A DNA stretch of 64,000 nt from Nitratireductor sp. B36 (GTDB lineage: Bacteria > Pseudomonadota > Alphaproteobacteria > Rhizobiales > Rhizobiaceae), in contig NZ_JACKZY010000003.1 in NCBI RefSeq assembly GCF_020833685.1, forward strand, positions 572,997-636,996. The letters are read 5' to 3'. Both the position numbers and the translations under genes were made by a program. Positions 7,748 through 17,271 of the stretch are shown one piece after another; the stretch's first letter is position 1; each line of letters opens with the position of its first letter. The notes below the pieces were generated by a model. It was given only the letters and a program-made list of their open reading frames with translations, had not been told where the DNA came from and did no database searches.

Positions 7748-9763
7748 TCAGAGCCTGCTGATGAAAGCCCGGACCTCGCCATTCAGGCGATCCCGCTCCC
7801 CTTCGGCCTCCGTTCTTTCCTGATTGAGCGCGGCAATCCGGTTTTCCTGTTCTTCGAGCATGCGCATGTAGCGCTCGGCCAGAGCGCTCTCGCGGGGAAC
7901 GGAGCTCAGATTGTCGCGAATGCGGGCCTGGTCGCCGGCGGTTCTTTCCAGCGCCTGCTGGACATTCGCCGCGGTGCGCTCTGCCGAGGCGGCATCGCGC
8001 TTGAGAACGGCAAGGTCCTTCAGTTTTTTTCCGGTGTCGCTGTCAGTGGCTGAGCCGGCCCATACATAAAGCGCATCTGCGCTTGCGTCGCTAAGAGCGA
8101 AGCTTTCCATGCGGCTGCGTTCCATCACGGTCCTTACGGTGGATGATCCGCCAGCTTCCACGGCGGCGCGAAGGCGATAGTGGGTGGGGGTTGCGCTATC
8201 GAGCGCGGCCGCTTCCATCTGCCATCCATCGCGCCGCGGGTGCTCGATCAGCACTGTACGCTTCGCGTCTGAAGCCCCCTTGATCCTGTAGGTGGTGGTG
8301 ATCCGTGAAACCGTCGTTGCGCGCAGAACGCCATCGCTGATCGCTACCTTGCCGACAATTTCCTGAGGTGTCGTTTCCGTCGTGATCTCGACCTTGCGGT
8401 CGCTGGCGAAGCTTGCCATCCGGCTCTCTCCGGCCGGAATGCCCAGAAGCTGCGCATCGCCCACATACCCACTCGCGCGATCGTAGACTGTCACGATGCC
8501 CGGCGGCAGGCTGGCTTCGGTGCCGTTCTTGAGGAAAACCGCGGCGACGGGATGAATGCCGCCACTCTCCGGTTGGAAGACCGAAACCCGCTCAGCTTCG
8601 ATCTCGGCGTCCACGAAAGGCAGGGAAAGGCTTTGCCCTGCGGCAAGGTGGACGGGATTCGGCAAATGGTAGGTGGCGCTTGTGCGACCCTCTTGCGCCT
8701 CAATCGGGTTGGTGGGGGGCGAGGGCTCCTGCATCACCATATCGGCCATCGGTGCGGGGGCTGCTGCGCCGTTGAAAGCACGCATATGGCGGGGGGCGGA
8801 CTCCATCCGAGCCATCTCCATGCCAGCTGCATCGTCCGGTCGTGGCGGCGCGGCGTTGCCGACGGCAACGGGGATGTCCGGGCGTTCGCTCCAATAGCGC
8901 TGGTGCAGTTTCTGGGCGAGTGTTACCGGGGCGCCGGATGACAGTGTCAGACCGACGCCTTTCCAGTCTTCTCCGGTTGCGTTTTCAATCACCGCCCATG
9001 CCTGGAGGCGCGCTGTGTCTTCTCCGTTCGAAATGAGCCGGTAGGCTGCTTTCCAAACCGGAGCGGGTACCACATAGGAAATTGCTATATCGCGCTCACC
9101 TGTTCCCGAGAGTGTGATCGCGACAGAGCGGATAGCATCCGTTCGCCCACGTCCGCTTACCTTCGCTGCTTCGCGCAACCGTTCCTTCAGGGCCTCGTCG
9201 AGTATGTCCAGCTTGGTATCCGTACCGAGCTTCAAAAGCTCCAGCGTTCCGTCCGCGGTCATCACGGAGAGCACCCGTTCCACGCGCGGCGTTGTATCAC
9301 TGCCTGTTTGCTCCGTGCTGACGCCGAGGATCATGCCTTCGACGGTGCGCCCGCCGGACGTGGCGCGCACGGAGATGCCCTGAAGCGCAGCAGCCAGCGC
9401 CGGCACGGAACCCAGGTCACCGGGGCCGAGAGGAAGGCGGCGAAAGGTCTCTTCGACCGGGGAAAGTCCATCCAGTGTGACGGCATCGATGGTGCCTGCG
9501 GGATCTCTCACCACCAGGCTCTTTAAAAAGTCGTCCACCTGATCGAGGGGGATGTCGATGCGCAATGTGCCTTCGCCCTCGATACGGGCGGAACGTCTTA
9601 TCTCGGCCAAACCGCCAGAAGAAAGCGTGATCGCCCTGATCCGACCGCTGTCCACGATGTCGGCAAAGGCCGATGGAGTAGCCTGCGCAAAGGCAAAGCA
9701 GGCGCCGAACAGGGCGGCGCGAGCAAACGTTTGGTTCACATTCCGGGATGGTTTCGCTGACAC
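7748..9763 (-). CDS. Secreted DUF4139 domain protein
   Basis: A 671-aa protein starting at a GTG with GGAGAG six bases upstream. Residues 1 to about 34 form a signal peptide ending at AFA. The body matches the DUF4139 / mucoidy-inhibitor-like group, with beta-rich repeats such as YVVPAPVWKAAYRL and YHLPNPVHLAAGQSLSLPFVDAE. A proline- and methionine-rich low-complexity stretch lies near 305-350, and a charged coiled coil occupies about 590-665. It is likely periplasmic. Molecular function is not known for the family. It converges on ectR with eight bases between stops and is not part of the ect operon. Confidence 0.8.
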   Translation of the reverse strand: MSAKPSRNVNQTFARAALFGACFAFAQATPSAFADIVDSGRIRAITLSSGGLAEIRRSARIEGEGTLRIDIPLDQVDDFLKSLVVRDPAGTIDAVTLDGLSPVEETFRRLPLGPGDLGSVPALAAALQGISVRATSGGRTVEGMILGVSTEQTGSDTTPRVERVLSVMTADGTLELLKLGTDTKLDILDEALKERLREAAKVSGRGRTDAIRSVAITLSGTGERDIAISYVVPAPVWKAAYRLISNGEDTARLQAWAVIENATGEDWKGVGLTLSSGAPVTLAQKLHQRYWSERPDIPVAVGNAAPPRPDDAAGMEMARMESAPRHMRAFNGAAAPAPMADMVMQEPSPPTNPIEAQEGRTSATYHLPNPVHLAAGQSLSLPFVDAEIEAERVSVFQPESGGIHPVAAVFLKNGTEASLPPGIVTVYDRASGYVGDAQLLGIPAGESRMASFASDRKVEITTETTPQEIVGKVAISDGVLRATTVSRITTTYRIKGASDAKRTVLIEHPRRDGWQMEAAALDSATPTHYRLRAAVEAGGSSTVRTVMERSRMESFALSDASADALYVWAGSATDSDTGKKLKDLAVLKRDAASAERTAANVQQALERTAGDQARIRDNLSSVPRESALAERYMRMLEEQENRIAALNQERTEAEGERDRLNGEVRAFISRL

Positions 9764-9933
9764 ATCGTCTCTCCACGCTGCCTGGGGAAATCCAGGGTAA
9801 AAGCTCGACCCCTATCCCGTTACCAGTGCATCTGGATCGGATCGTGGCGTGATTTGGAAAAGTGCATGTCGCCGATCGTCTGAGCGGCGGTTCTCGCAAA
9901 AGCTCGTCCGCCTTGATTGGACCCTCGAAAAAA

Positions 9934-10010
9934 TGGCGATCCCGACAGGATTCGAACCTGTGACCCTCAGATTAGGAATCTGATGCTCTATCCTGCTGAG
10001 CTACGGGACC
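9934..10010 (-). tRNA. tRNA-Arg (anticodon CCU)
   Basis: Read on the minus strand the gene is 77 bases including an encoded CCA. The acceptor stem pairs GGTCCCG with CGGGATC, the T-arm contains GGTTCGAATCC, and the anticodon arm TCAGA-loop-TCTGA has the loop TTCCTAA, giving anticodon CCT. It decodes AGG. The D-arm carries GTAGCTCAGCAGGATAGAGC. It stands alone between two minus-strand genes. Confidence 0.95.
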
Positions 10011-10084
10011 GCTGAGCCCTCTCATAACGCGATGAGGCCGGTTCGCCAAGATGAAATGGGCTTTGTGCCGAGAGCGTCACGGCG

Positions 10085-11248
10085 TCAGCCTGGCAGGGCG
10101 GTTTCTGCCAGCCGCACCCAATAGCTCACCCCATGCGGGATGGCATCATCGTTGAAATCATATTCCGTGTTGTGGAGTGCAGCGCTGTCGCCATTGCCGA
10201 TGAAGATCAGAGCTCCGGGGCGTGCTTCAAGCATGTAGGAAAAATCCTCTCCGCCCATTGTCGGGGTGATGTCGTTGTCCACATTCGCTGCGCCGGCAAT
10301 CTCACCAGCCACGGCGCTCGCAAAGGCCGTTTCCTCGGCGTGGTTGAACGTCACCGGGTAATTGGAATCATAATCCACCTCCACGGTGGCGCCGTGGGCC
10401 GCCGCCACGCCTGCACATATGGCGCGCATCCGGCTTTCGGCATCAACATTCACTTCTTTTTTGAGCGTGCGGACGGTGCCGGCCAGTTCCACCTTGTCCG
10501 GAATCACGTTGAAGGCATCACCGGCATGGAATTTGGTGACCGAAACCACCACAGAATCAAGCGGATGGACATTGCGCGAAGCAATGCTCTGCAGTGCTGT
10601 GACGATCTGGCTGGCGGCAAGGATGGGGTCGACGACCATATGCGGCATGGCCGCGTGGCCACCGCGTCCCTTCACGGTGATCACGAATTCCGCCGTGGCG
10701 GCCATGATAGGCCCCGGCCGGATAGCGAATTGGCCGATCGGCAAACCCGGCAGATTGTGCATTCCGAAGACGCGCTCAATGGCGAAGCGTTCCATCATGC
10801 CGTCCTTCACCATCTCGCTGCCGCCGCCGCCACCTTCTTCGGCCGGCTGGAAAATCACCGCGACACGGCCCTTGAAATTGCGTGTTTCACAAAGGTATTT
10901 GGCGGCGCCCAGCAGCATCGCGGTATGCCCGTCATGGCCGCATGCGTGCATCTTACCCGGGGATGTGGAAGCCCAGGGCTTGCCCGTCATCTCCGTCATC
11001 GGCAAGGCGTCCATATCAGCGCGCAGCCCGATGGTCGGGCCGCTCCCGAGCCCGCCCTGGATAATACCGACGACGCCCGTCTTGCCGAGGCCTGTTACCA
11101 CCTCGTCACATCCGAACTCCCGCAGTTTCTCCGTTACAAAACCGGCGGTGCGATGCACATCAAAGAGAAGCTCGGGGTTGCGGTGAATATCACGCCGCCA
11201 TTCAGTGATTTCTGCCTGCAACTCCGCAGAGCGATTCAAAATCGGCAT
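10085..11248 (-). CDS. M20 family amidohydrolase (hippurate hydrolase-like)
   Basis: A 387-aa metallopeptidase-fold amidohydrolase of the HipO/IAA-amino-acid hydrolase group. Visible metal-site residues are Asp80 in LRADMDALP, the KMHACGHDGHTAMLLG motif (Cys103 and His105) and the PAEEGG glutamates (137-138), followed by the dimerisation part with GRGGHAAMPH. Cytosolic; it hydrolyses N-acyl amino acids, but the substrate cannot be named. It sits alone, downstream of the long gap before the carboxypeptidase gene. Confidence 0.9.
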   Translation of the reverse strand: MPILNRSAELQAEITEWRRDIHRNPELLFDVHRTAGFVTEKLREFGCDEVVTGLGKTGVVGIIQGGLGSGPTIGLRADMDALPMTEMTGKPWASTSPGKMHACGHDGHTAMLLGAAKYLCETRNFKGRVAVIFQPAEEGGGGGSEMVKDGMMERFAIERVFGMHNLPGLPIGQFAIRPGPIMAATAEFVITVKGRGGHAAMPHMVVDPILAASQIVTALQSIASRNVHPLDSVVVSVTKFHAGDAFNVIPDKVELAGTVRTLKKEVNVDAESRMRAICAGVAAAHGATVEVDYDSNYPVTFNHAEETAFASAVAGEIAGAANVDNDITPTMGGEDFSYMLEARPGALIFIGNGDSAALHNTEYDFNDDAIPHGVSYWVRLAETALPG

Positions 11249-11641
11249 GTTTTGCTCTTCCCTTCAAATTTTTGCCGGTATTCGGGCCTCTCTGTGGAGC
11301 GGGTCTTGCAGCAGTGCCGGAGGGGCCGCGTGCATCCCGCAGTCATCAGTCTGAAGCTGGGAAACAGGTAAGATGTGATTGCGGGCGATTGCAAGCTGAT
11401 CCGCTTGGGCCAGTTCGGGCTCTTGTGCGCCTCGTCGGTTTCTCCCGTGAGATTCAAGCGCCGGCCCAACGGTTTTTTGCTATAAGTATCGGGTTGGCGT
11501 TAAATGGGCCCGGTTTCATCAGCAGGAAACGAACAGGGCTTAAGCTTGGTCGTTGACTGTGCGCTTTGGCGCTTGGGGTCACGATCGGAATACGGGTCAA
11601 CAAAGGTGCCTGACATTTCAGGCGGACATGAAATTCGGATA
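11249..11641. other. 393-base intergenic gap between divergent genes
   Basis: No open frame here has the codon pattern of the neighbours or a family match that I recognise. A possible -10 box TATAAG lies at 11481-11486 in an otherwise unremarkable sequence and could serve the carboxypeptidase gene downstream. I see no repeat or RNA structure worth naming. Confidence 0.4.
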
Positions 11642-12763
11642 ATGCGCATGAGTTTCGCAAGATTTGCCGCGCCCGTTGTGGCCGGGGCAGTGATGGGGAT
11701 GGTTGCGGCGGCTCTGCCGGCGTCGGCAGGGCCGACGATCGTTCTCGATGTCAACAGCGGCAGGGTCCTCTCCCATGAAGACGCTTTCCAACGCTGGTAC
11801 CCGGCATCGCTGACCAAGTTGATGACGGCCTATGTGGCTTTTGAGGCCGTGCGGGATGGCGAGTTGCAACTCGATTCGCCTGTGACGATCTCCAAGCGCG
11901 CAACGCGGGAACCGCCGAGCAAGATGGGCTATCCGGCCGGATCGGTGCTGACTCTCGATAACGCGATCAAGCTGATCATGGTCAAATCGGCCAATGACGT
12001 GGCGACGGCCATTGCCGAAAATGTTGGTGGTTCGGTTGGCGCGTTTGCAGAACGCATGAATGCGGCAGCGCGCAAGCTGGGCATGTCCGGCACGCATTAC
12101 GTCAATCCGCATGGCCTTTTCTCGACCGAGCAATACACAACAGCGCGGGATCTGGCGCTTCTCGTTCGAGCCATTCGCACCGAATTTCCGCAGTATGCGC
12201 ACTATTTTTCACTGGAGGCCATACGCACCGGCGACAAGGTCTTGCCGAACTATAACTGGCTGATCGGCCGTTTTCCGGGGGCCGATGGCATGAAGACGGG
12301 TTATGTGTGCTCGTCCGGCTTCAACCTGGCGGCTACCGCCACACGCAATGGGCGCACGCTTGCGACAATCGTGCTGGGAGCGCCATCCCAGGTGGAGCGT
12401 GGCGAGGAAGCGGCTCGTCTGCTTGCGGAAGGGTTCAAGATCCAGGGGGCTGTTTCCCCTTCCATTGCTTCCTTCGCACCTTATGGCGAGGGGCGTGACG
12501 TGGCGGTCGACATGCGCCCCGAGGTCTGTTCCGAGGCAGCGGTCAAGGCGCGTTTCGAACGGGGTGACGATGACAACCTGCTGGTGGAGCGTTCGCCTTA
12601 TCTGACAGCGATGGATCACGAGCCGCGTGCCGTGGCAATCAGCCTCGGCGGCGCAACCGGTCCTGCGCCATCTGTGCCGCGCTATGCCGATGTACCGATC
12701 CCGACGCCGCGGCCGGACTACCCGTTCAAAAGTGCCACCGCCGAGACTGCGCAAGGCGGCTGA
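11642..12763 (+). CDS. D-alanyl-D-alanine carboxypeptidase (penicillin-binding protein)
   Basis: A 373-aa DacA/DacF-type enzyme that trims the terminal D-Ala from peptidoglycan pentapeptides. A signal peptide covers about residues 1-29. The three active-site motifs are complete: SLTK (56-59), SAND (116-119) and KTG (218-220). A proline-rich tail replaces a clear C-terminal membrane helix. The start may be ATG at 11642 or 11648; neither has a strong ribosome site. The COG0523 GTPase gene follows after five bases, suggesting one transcript. Confidence 0.9.
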   Translation: MRMSFARFAAPVVAGAVMGMVAAALPASAGPTIVLDVNSGRVLSHEDAFQRWYPASLTKLMTAYVAFEAVRDGELQLDSPVTISKRATREPPSKMGYPAGSVLTLDNAIKLIMVKSANDVATAIAENVGGSVGAFAERMNAAARKLGMSGTHYVNPHGLFSTEQYTTARDLALLVRAIRTEFPQYAHYFSLEAIRTGDKVLPNYNWLIGRFPGADGMKTGYVCSSGFNLAATATRNGRTLATIVLGAPSQVERGEEAARLLAEGFKIQGAVSPSIASFAPYGEGRDVAVDMRPEVCSEAAVKARFERGDDDNLLVERSPYLTAMDHEPRAVAISLGGATGPAPSVPRYADVPIPTPRPDYPFKSATAETAQGG

Positions 12764-12768
12764 GACCC

Positions 12769-13869
12769 ATGGCCAATACCATTGCATTGACGCTTGTCAC
12801 GGGCTTTCTCGGTGCCGGCAAGACCACCTTGATCAATCGGCTCTTGCGCGATCCCGCTCTTTCGGACACTGCCGTTATCATCAACGAGTTCGGTGCTGTG
12901 GGCATTGATCATCTGTTGGTGGAAGAGGCTTCCGACGGGATTGTGGAGTTGTCGGATGGTTGTCTCTGCTGCACTGTCCGCGGTGCGCTGGTGGACACCC
13001 TCGTCGGGCTCGATGAACGGCTGACGAAGGATCGTGCAGCCGGTCTCAAACGCGTGGTGATCGAAACAACAGGTCTTGCAGACCCAGTGCCGGTCTTGCA
13101 GGCGCTTGCCGCGCACCCGGCGCTCGTTGCCCGTTTCAGACTTGATGGTGTGGTTACCCTGGTGGATTGCATGCACGGGCGCGAGACGCTCGAGGCCCAC
13201 GAGGAGGCACGGCATCAAGTGGCCGTGGCCGACAGGCTCCTGTTGACCAAGACCGATCTGGTTGATGCGGATGCTCTCCGTGGTCTGAAAGCGTATCTGG
13301 CGGAGCTAGCGCCAGGCCTCGAACCTTTCTCCGTCGATGAGATGGATGCAGCGGCGCTTATCGATTGCAGCGCGCTCGAAATCGGTTCACGCGCTGCTCC
13401 GGTCCTGCGTGAGGCTTCACCCTATCACGACCACCACCATGACCATGACCACGATCACGATCACGATCATGAGCATGAGCACGGGCATGGGCATAGCGCG
13501 GCCTTCGAAACGATCCTGCTGACGCATGACCGTCCCATCAGCGGGCCGGCGCTCGAGAATTTTCTCGACCTGCTGCGCAGTCAGTGCGGGGCGCAGATTC
13601 TGCGGCTGAAGGGCATTGTGGAGCTTCGTGGGCAACCCGAGCGTCCGCTCGTTGTGCAAGGGGTGCGCCAGATCCTGCACGCGCCGCGATATTTGGCGGG
13701 ATGGCCTGACGAGAGACGCGGCGTACGGCTGGTCATCATCGGAACCGGCCTCGATGAAGCCTATGTGAAAGGCCTGTTCGCAGCCTTTATGGGTGAGGCG
13801 GCGATCGATACGCCCGACAGAGCCGCCCTTGAGGACAATCCGCTCGCCATAGCCGGGTTTCGTCCTTAG
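12769..13869 (+). CDS. CobW/COG0523 GTPase with His-rich metal-binding loop
   Basis: A 366-aa G3E-family GTPase. Walker A is TGFLGAGKTT (11-20), the metal-binding CxCC is Cys65-Leu-Cys67-Cys68, and the guanine-specificity motif is TKTD (160-163). A histidine/aspartate-rich loop at 220-242 holds 13 His residues, as in zinc-handling ZNG1/YeiR-like members, followed by the CobW C-terminal domain. Members of this family hand Zn, Co or nitrile-hydratase metals to client proteins. The link to the preceding carboxypeptidase is positional only. It is unlikely to be the cobalamin enzyme CobW itself because the cobS-cobT genes are 14 kb away, but this cannot be excluded. Confidence 0.88.
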   Translation: MANTIALTLVTGFLGAGKTTLINRLLRDPALSDTAVIINEFGAVGIDHLLVEEASDGIVELSDGCLCCTVRGALVDTLVGLDERLTKDRAAGLKRVVIETTGLADPVPVLQALAAHPALVARFRLDGVVTLVDCMHGRETLEAHEEARHQVAVADRLLLTKTDLVDADALRGLKAYLAELAPGLEPFSVDEMDAAALIDCSALEIGSRAAPVLREASPYHDHHHDHDHDHDHDHEHEHGHGHSAAFETILLTHDRPISGPALENFLDLLRSQCGAQILRLKGIVELRGQPERPLVVQGVRQILHAPRYLAGWPDERRGVRLVIIGTGLDEAYVKGLFAAFMGEAAIDTPDRAALEDNPLAIAGFRP

Positions 13870-14096
13870 CCGCGTTCCACCAGAAAGCGATGACCGGCAG
13901 GGGTCGCTTCGGTCTCGACGAGCAGATGCCCATGCTCGTTGCAGAATGCCGGGATGTCTATGACCGCCAGCGGGTCTGTGGTTTCCAGCCAAAGCCGGTC
14001 TCCTCTCGGCATGCCTGCAAGGCGCTTGCGCGCTTTCAGAACAGGCAAGGGGCAGTTGAGCCCCTTGAGATCGTATGTCTGCGGTGCGGCTGTCAC
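13866..14096 (-). CDS. TusA-like sulfurtransferase
   Basis: A 76-aa single-domain protein with the TusA motif LKGLNCPLPVLKA, placing the sulfur-carrying cysteine at position 15. Such proteins relay persulfide sulfur in tRNA thiolation, molybdenum-cofactor or sulfur-oxidation pathways; which one applies here is not shown. The 3' end overlaps the convergent GTPase gene by four bases, and the start lies two bases after the L,D-transpeptidase stop, so it is probably cotranscribed with that gene. Confidence 0.85.
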   Translation of the reverse strand: MTAAPQTYDLKGLNCPLPVLKARKRLAGMPRGDRLWLETTDPLAVIDIPAFCNEHGHLLVETEATPAGHRFLVERG

Positions 14097-14098
14097 GA

Positions 14099-15376
14099 TC
14101 AGCGGCTGAAGATGTTCTGAATCCGGCGACGCAGCGAAGTACCCTGACCGCCGGTGGCCGCCGGAGCCGGGACGGATGCGGTGCGTTCCACGCTTGTGTC
14201 TGGCCGCGGTGTCGGGTTCGGCACTGCATCCTCCGCGACCGCTTCCGTTGCGGCGGAAGTGGTGTTGTCTACAGCTTCTTGCTGTTCAGGCTGCGGTGCG
14301 GCGGCTTCCAGCGCGGTTTGAAGGCGTGAGGCAGGTTCTGCCGTATAAGCAGAGGCCGTCGCAGCTACAGCGGGTGTGGCTTCCGGTTGAGGCGCCTCGG
14401 CGACAGCAGTAGGCGAGGGAAGGTTCGGCGGCAGGCGCGAAACCTTCTCGCCCCGGGCGCGGCGCTTGCTCCAGTCAGCCACGAGGCGCGCTTCCTCATG
14501 CCCTGCTATGGTCTCGGAGCGCTTCGCCGTCGACTGCGTTTTGAGAGCCTTGTTGAACGCGATGTCGTAAAGCGCCTGATGTTGACGATACGCCGTGAGC
14601 AACGATTCAGGCTGGCTCATTGGCGGACACGCGGCCGTCGGGGAAAAGCTCTGTCCGTCCACGGGTTCGCTGTTAAAGACGTAGCGCTTGCCACACACAT
14701 CGACCTTTGGCGGGATCTTGGTCAGCTCGAAATGATCGTAGCCTTCCTTGAGCATTTTCCAGAAATCGTAGTTCGGGTCGTTTCGGTAGCGGGCCATGTT
14801 TTCCGCCGTCATGCGGAAGGGGAATGCCTGCACCTGGAATTCACGCTGCCCACCGTTGAAGGAATCGCGGGCAAACGCGTAAATTTCCGAGATCTGCTCG
14901 TCGGTCATCGAGTAGCACCCGGCGGATGAGCAGGCGCCATGGACCATGAGATGTTTGCCTGTGCGGCCATTTGCCTGGTCGTAGGCGTTGGGAAAACCGA
15001 TGTTGAAGGCGAGGTAATAGCTCGACTTCGGGTTCATCTGGCCGGGGCGGACGGTATAGAAACCTTCCGGCGCCTGGCGGTCGCCCTCGGTGAATTTCGG
15101 CCCGAGTTGGCCCGACCATTTGCAGATATCGTAGCTGGCGATGATGTCGTAGCGGCCATTGGTCTTGGCTTTCCAGACCTCGAGCTTTCCTTCTTCCTTG
15201 AAGATGCGCATCATGACGGGAGAGGTTTTGCTCATCCCCTTGGCCTTCATCGTCTGTACGATGCGCGCCGGTAACTGACGCTCGGCCTTCGGCGCGATGT
15301 CTTCAAGTGTTTCGTTGCATGCAGCCAGCGCGAGCGCTGTCGACAGCAAGAAGGCATATTTGATCAGGCGTGTCAT
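14099..15376 (-). CDS. L,D-transpeptidase lipoprotein (YafK/ErfK family)
   Basis: A 425-aa murein L,D-transpeptidase-like protein. A lipoprotein signal ends in LAAC with Cys20 as the acylated residue. The YkuD-type catalytic pattern is HGACSSAGCYSMT, giving His146 and nucleophile Cys154. The C-terminal 110 residues are low-complexity Ala/Pro/Glu and probably form a wall-spanning tail. It probably remodels peptidoglycan or cleaves murein-bound proteins at the outer periplasm. The gene is followed directly by the TusA-like gene. Confidence 0.87.
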   Translation of the reverse strand: MTRLIKYAFLLSTALALAACNETLEDIAPKAERQLPARIVQTMKAKGMSKTSPVMMRIFKEEGKLEVWKAKTNGRYDIIASYDICKWSGQLGPKFTEGDRQAPEGFYTVRPGQMNPKSSYYLAFNIGFPNAYDQANGRTGKHLMVHGACSSAGCYSMTDEQISEIYAFARDSFNGGQREFQVQAFPFRMTAENMARYRNDPNYDFWKMLKEGYDHFELTKIPPKVDVCGKRYVFNSEPVDGQSFSPTAACPPMSQPESLLTAYRQHQALYDIAFNKALKTQSTAKRSETIAGHEEARLVADWSKRRARGEKVSRLPPNLPSPTAVAEAPQPEATPAVAATASAYTAEPASRLQTALEAAAPQPEQQEAVDNTTSAATEAVAEDAVPNPTPRPDTSVERTASVPAPAATGGQGTSLRRRIQNIFSR

Positions 15377-15823
15377 GGAATGTTGTCGCGTCCCGCCTAT
15401 TTGGCCCCCATGCGGAGATTTTAGAATGCCACTCCGCTTATAGAAAATGAACCCTTATGCTTTCGAAAAGATTACCCGGCTCGTTAGGCATTGCAGCCAT
15501 GCCGTGACCTTTTCGTGGCATTTTGTCGGGCTTTGTGGCCTTTTCGCGGCTTCTAGGCGAGGAATGGTCGACGCGCAAGGGGAGTTTCCTGCTCCTGGAA
15601 CCGTTCCTGGGGCAGAAAATCGCCATTGAGATGGCGCCCGCATGGCCAATGCATGCTCATAAATCCCGTTCATTTAGTATGTGATACTATTATTTTTGCC
15701 GGTGGTATAAAAAACTGGCTTTTTGAGTTGCGGATATCGTCTGCGTATAGAATTTTTTTCTACATTGCCTATTTGTGCCGCACCAAGCAACACGCAGGCG
15801 CAGGGGCGCCGCTGGAGATTACA
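15377..15823. other. 447-base AT-rich control region before the amino-acid transporter
   Basis: No convincing gene. The half next to the transporter is AT-rich with long T-runs, in contrast with the GC-rich coding DNA around it. The inverted repeat TAGTAT-GTG-ATACTA sits at 15675-15689 and resembles a binding site for a dimeric regulator. This is the expected place for the promoter of the ABC operon. Confidence 0.5.
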
Positions 15824-16567
15824 ATGCGCAAACTGGCACTAGCAGCAGCAATTTTTGCCGCCACCGTTTCGGCATCCAACGCAGAAACCATCCGTGTGGG
15901 CATGTCGGGTGGCTATTTCCCGTTCACTTTCGTCAAACAGGACAAGCTTCAGGGCTTCGAGGTGGATTTCATCGATGCCGTGGTCAAGGAGACGGGTGAC
16001 GAGGTGGAATACGTCACGATGAGCTTTTCCGGCCTTGTCGGCGCGCTCGAGTCCGGCCGTATCGACACCATCGCCAACCAGATCACCATCACGCCCGAGC
16101 GCGAGGCGAAATTCGCCTTCTCGCAGCCCTATGTGATCGATGGTGCGCAGGTGGTCGTGAAGAAGGGCAATGAGGGTGAGATCACCGGACCTGAAAGCCT
16201 CAAGGGCCGCTCGGTCGCGGTTAATCTCGGCTCCAATTTCGAGCAGCTCCTGCGCGAACTGCCTTATGCCGACGAGATCGACATCAAGACCTATGAGAGC
16301 AATCTCGAGCAGGATACGGCGCTCGGCCGTGTCGACGCTTTCGTCATGGACCGCGTCAGCGCCAGCCAGGTGATCAAGGAAACGCCGCTGCCGCTGGCGC
16401 TCGCCGGCCAGCCCTTTTCCGAGATCCGCAACGCGCTCCCGTTCCGCAACGATGATGAAGGCAAGGCGCTGCGCGACCGCGTGGACGCAGCCATCACCAC
16501 GCTGAAGGAAAACGGCACGCTGACCGAAATTTCGCAGAAATGGTTCGGCACCGACATTACCCAGTAA
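15824..16567 (+). CDS. Amino-acid ABC transporter substrate-binding protein
   Basis: A 247-aa family-3 periplasmic binding protein. The signal peptide is residues 1-20 (cleavage after SNA). The mature part shows the family start IRVGMSGGYFPFTF, the ITITPEREAKFAFSQPY stretch and the KWFGTDI end. By resemblance it belongs to the polar amino acid / cystine group (FliY-like), but ligand choice cannot be read from sequence alone. It is the first gene of a three-gene ABC operon; a longer reading of the frame to 15626 lacks a signal peptide. Confidence 0.9.
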   Translation: MRKLALAAAIFAATVSASNAETIRVGMSGGYFPFTFVKQDKLQGFEVDFIDAVVKETGDEVEYVTMSFSGLVGALESGRIDTIANQITITPEREAKFAFSQPYVIDGAQVVVKKGNEGEITGPESLKGRSVAVNLGSNFEQLLRELPYADEIDIKTYESNLEQDTALGRVDAFVMDRVSASQVIKETPLPLALAGQPFSEIRNALPFRNDDEGKALRDRVDAAITTLKENGTLTEISQKWFGTDITQ

Positions 16568-16596
16568 GCACGCAACACCAATGAGAGCCGGGGACG

Positions 16597-17271
16597 ATGA
16601 GACCGCTTGATCTCGACTATATGCTGGGGCTCGTCCCCGTGCTTCTCAAATATGTGCCGCTGACGCTCGCCATGGCGTCGGTGGCCATGGTTCTTGCGCT
16701 GATGCTTGCGTCATTGATGGCCATCGTCCGCGTCATGCGCGTCCCTCTTCTCGATGGGCTCACACAGGTTTTCATCAGCTTCTTTCGCGGCACACCGCTG
16801 CTGGTGCAGCTCTTCCTGTTCTATTACGGCCTGCCGCAGGTGTTTTCATTCCTGACAGCCATCAATGGCGTCACCGCGGCCATCATGGGGATCACCCTGC
16901 ATTTTGCGGCCTATATGGCCGAAAGCATTCGCGCCGCGATCCTCGGGGTTGACCGTTCACAATGGGAAGCGGCGCGCTCCGTCGGCATGACGACAGCGCA
17001 GATGATGCGTCGCATCATCCTGCCGCAGGCTGCCCGTATCGCTGCTCCCACGCTCGTCAACTACTTCGTCGACATCATCAAGAGCACCTCGCTTGCCTTC
17101 ACGCTGGGCGTGACGGAGCTGATGGGCGCTGCCCAGAAGGAAGCCGCCGGCAGCTTTCTCTATTTCGAGGCCTTCATTTTGGTGGCGATCATCTATTGGG
17201 TGATTGTCGAGGCGCTTACGGTGGTCCAGCGCCAACTTGAGGCTCGGCTCGGAAAGGCGGTGGCGCGATGA
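16597..17271 (+). CDS. Amino-acid ABC transporter permease
   Basis: A 224-aa inner-membrane protein of the His/Glu/Gln/Arg/opine permease type with about five membrane segments. The cytoplasmic coupling loop is EAARSVGMTTAQMMRRIILPQAARI, the EAA motif that docks on the ATPase. It lies 29 bases after the binding-protein gene and overlaps the ATPase gene by four bases. A single permease gene implies a homodimeric pore. Confidence 0.92.
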   Translation: MRPLDLDYMLGLVPVLLKYVPLTLAMASVAMVLALMLASLMAIVRVMRVPLLDGLTQVFISFFRGTPLLVQLFLFYYGLPQVFSFLTAINGVTAAIMGITLHFAAYMAESIRAAILGVDRSQWEAARSVGMTTAQMMRRIILPQAARIAAPTLVNYFVDIIKSTSLAFTLGVTELMGAAQKEAAGSFLYFEAFILVAIIYWVIVEALTVVQRQLEARLGKAVAR

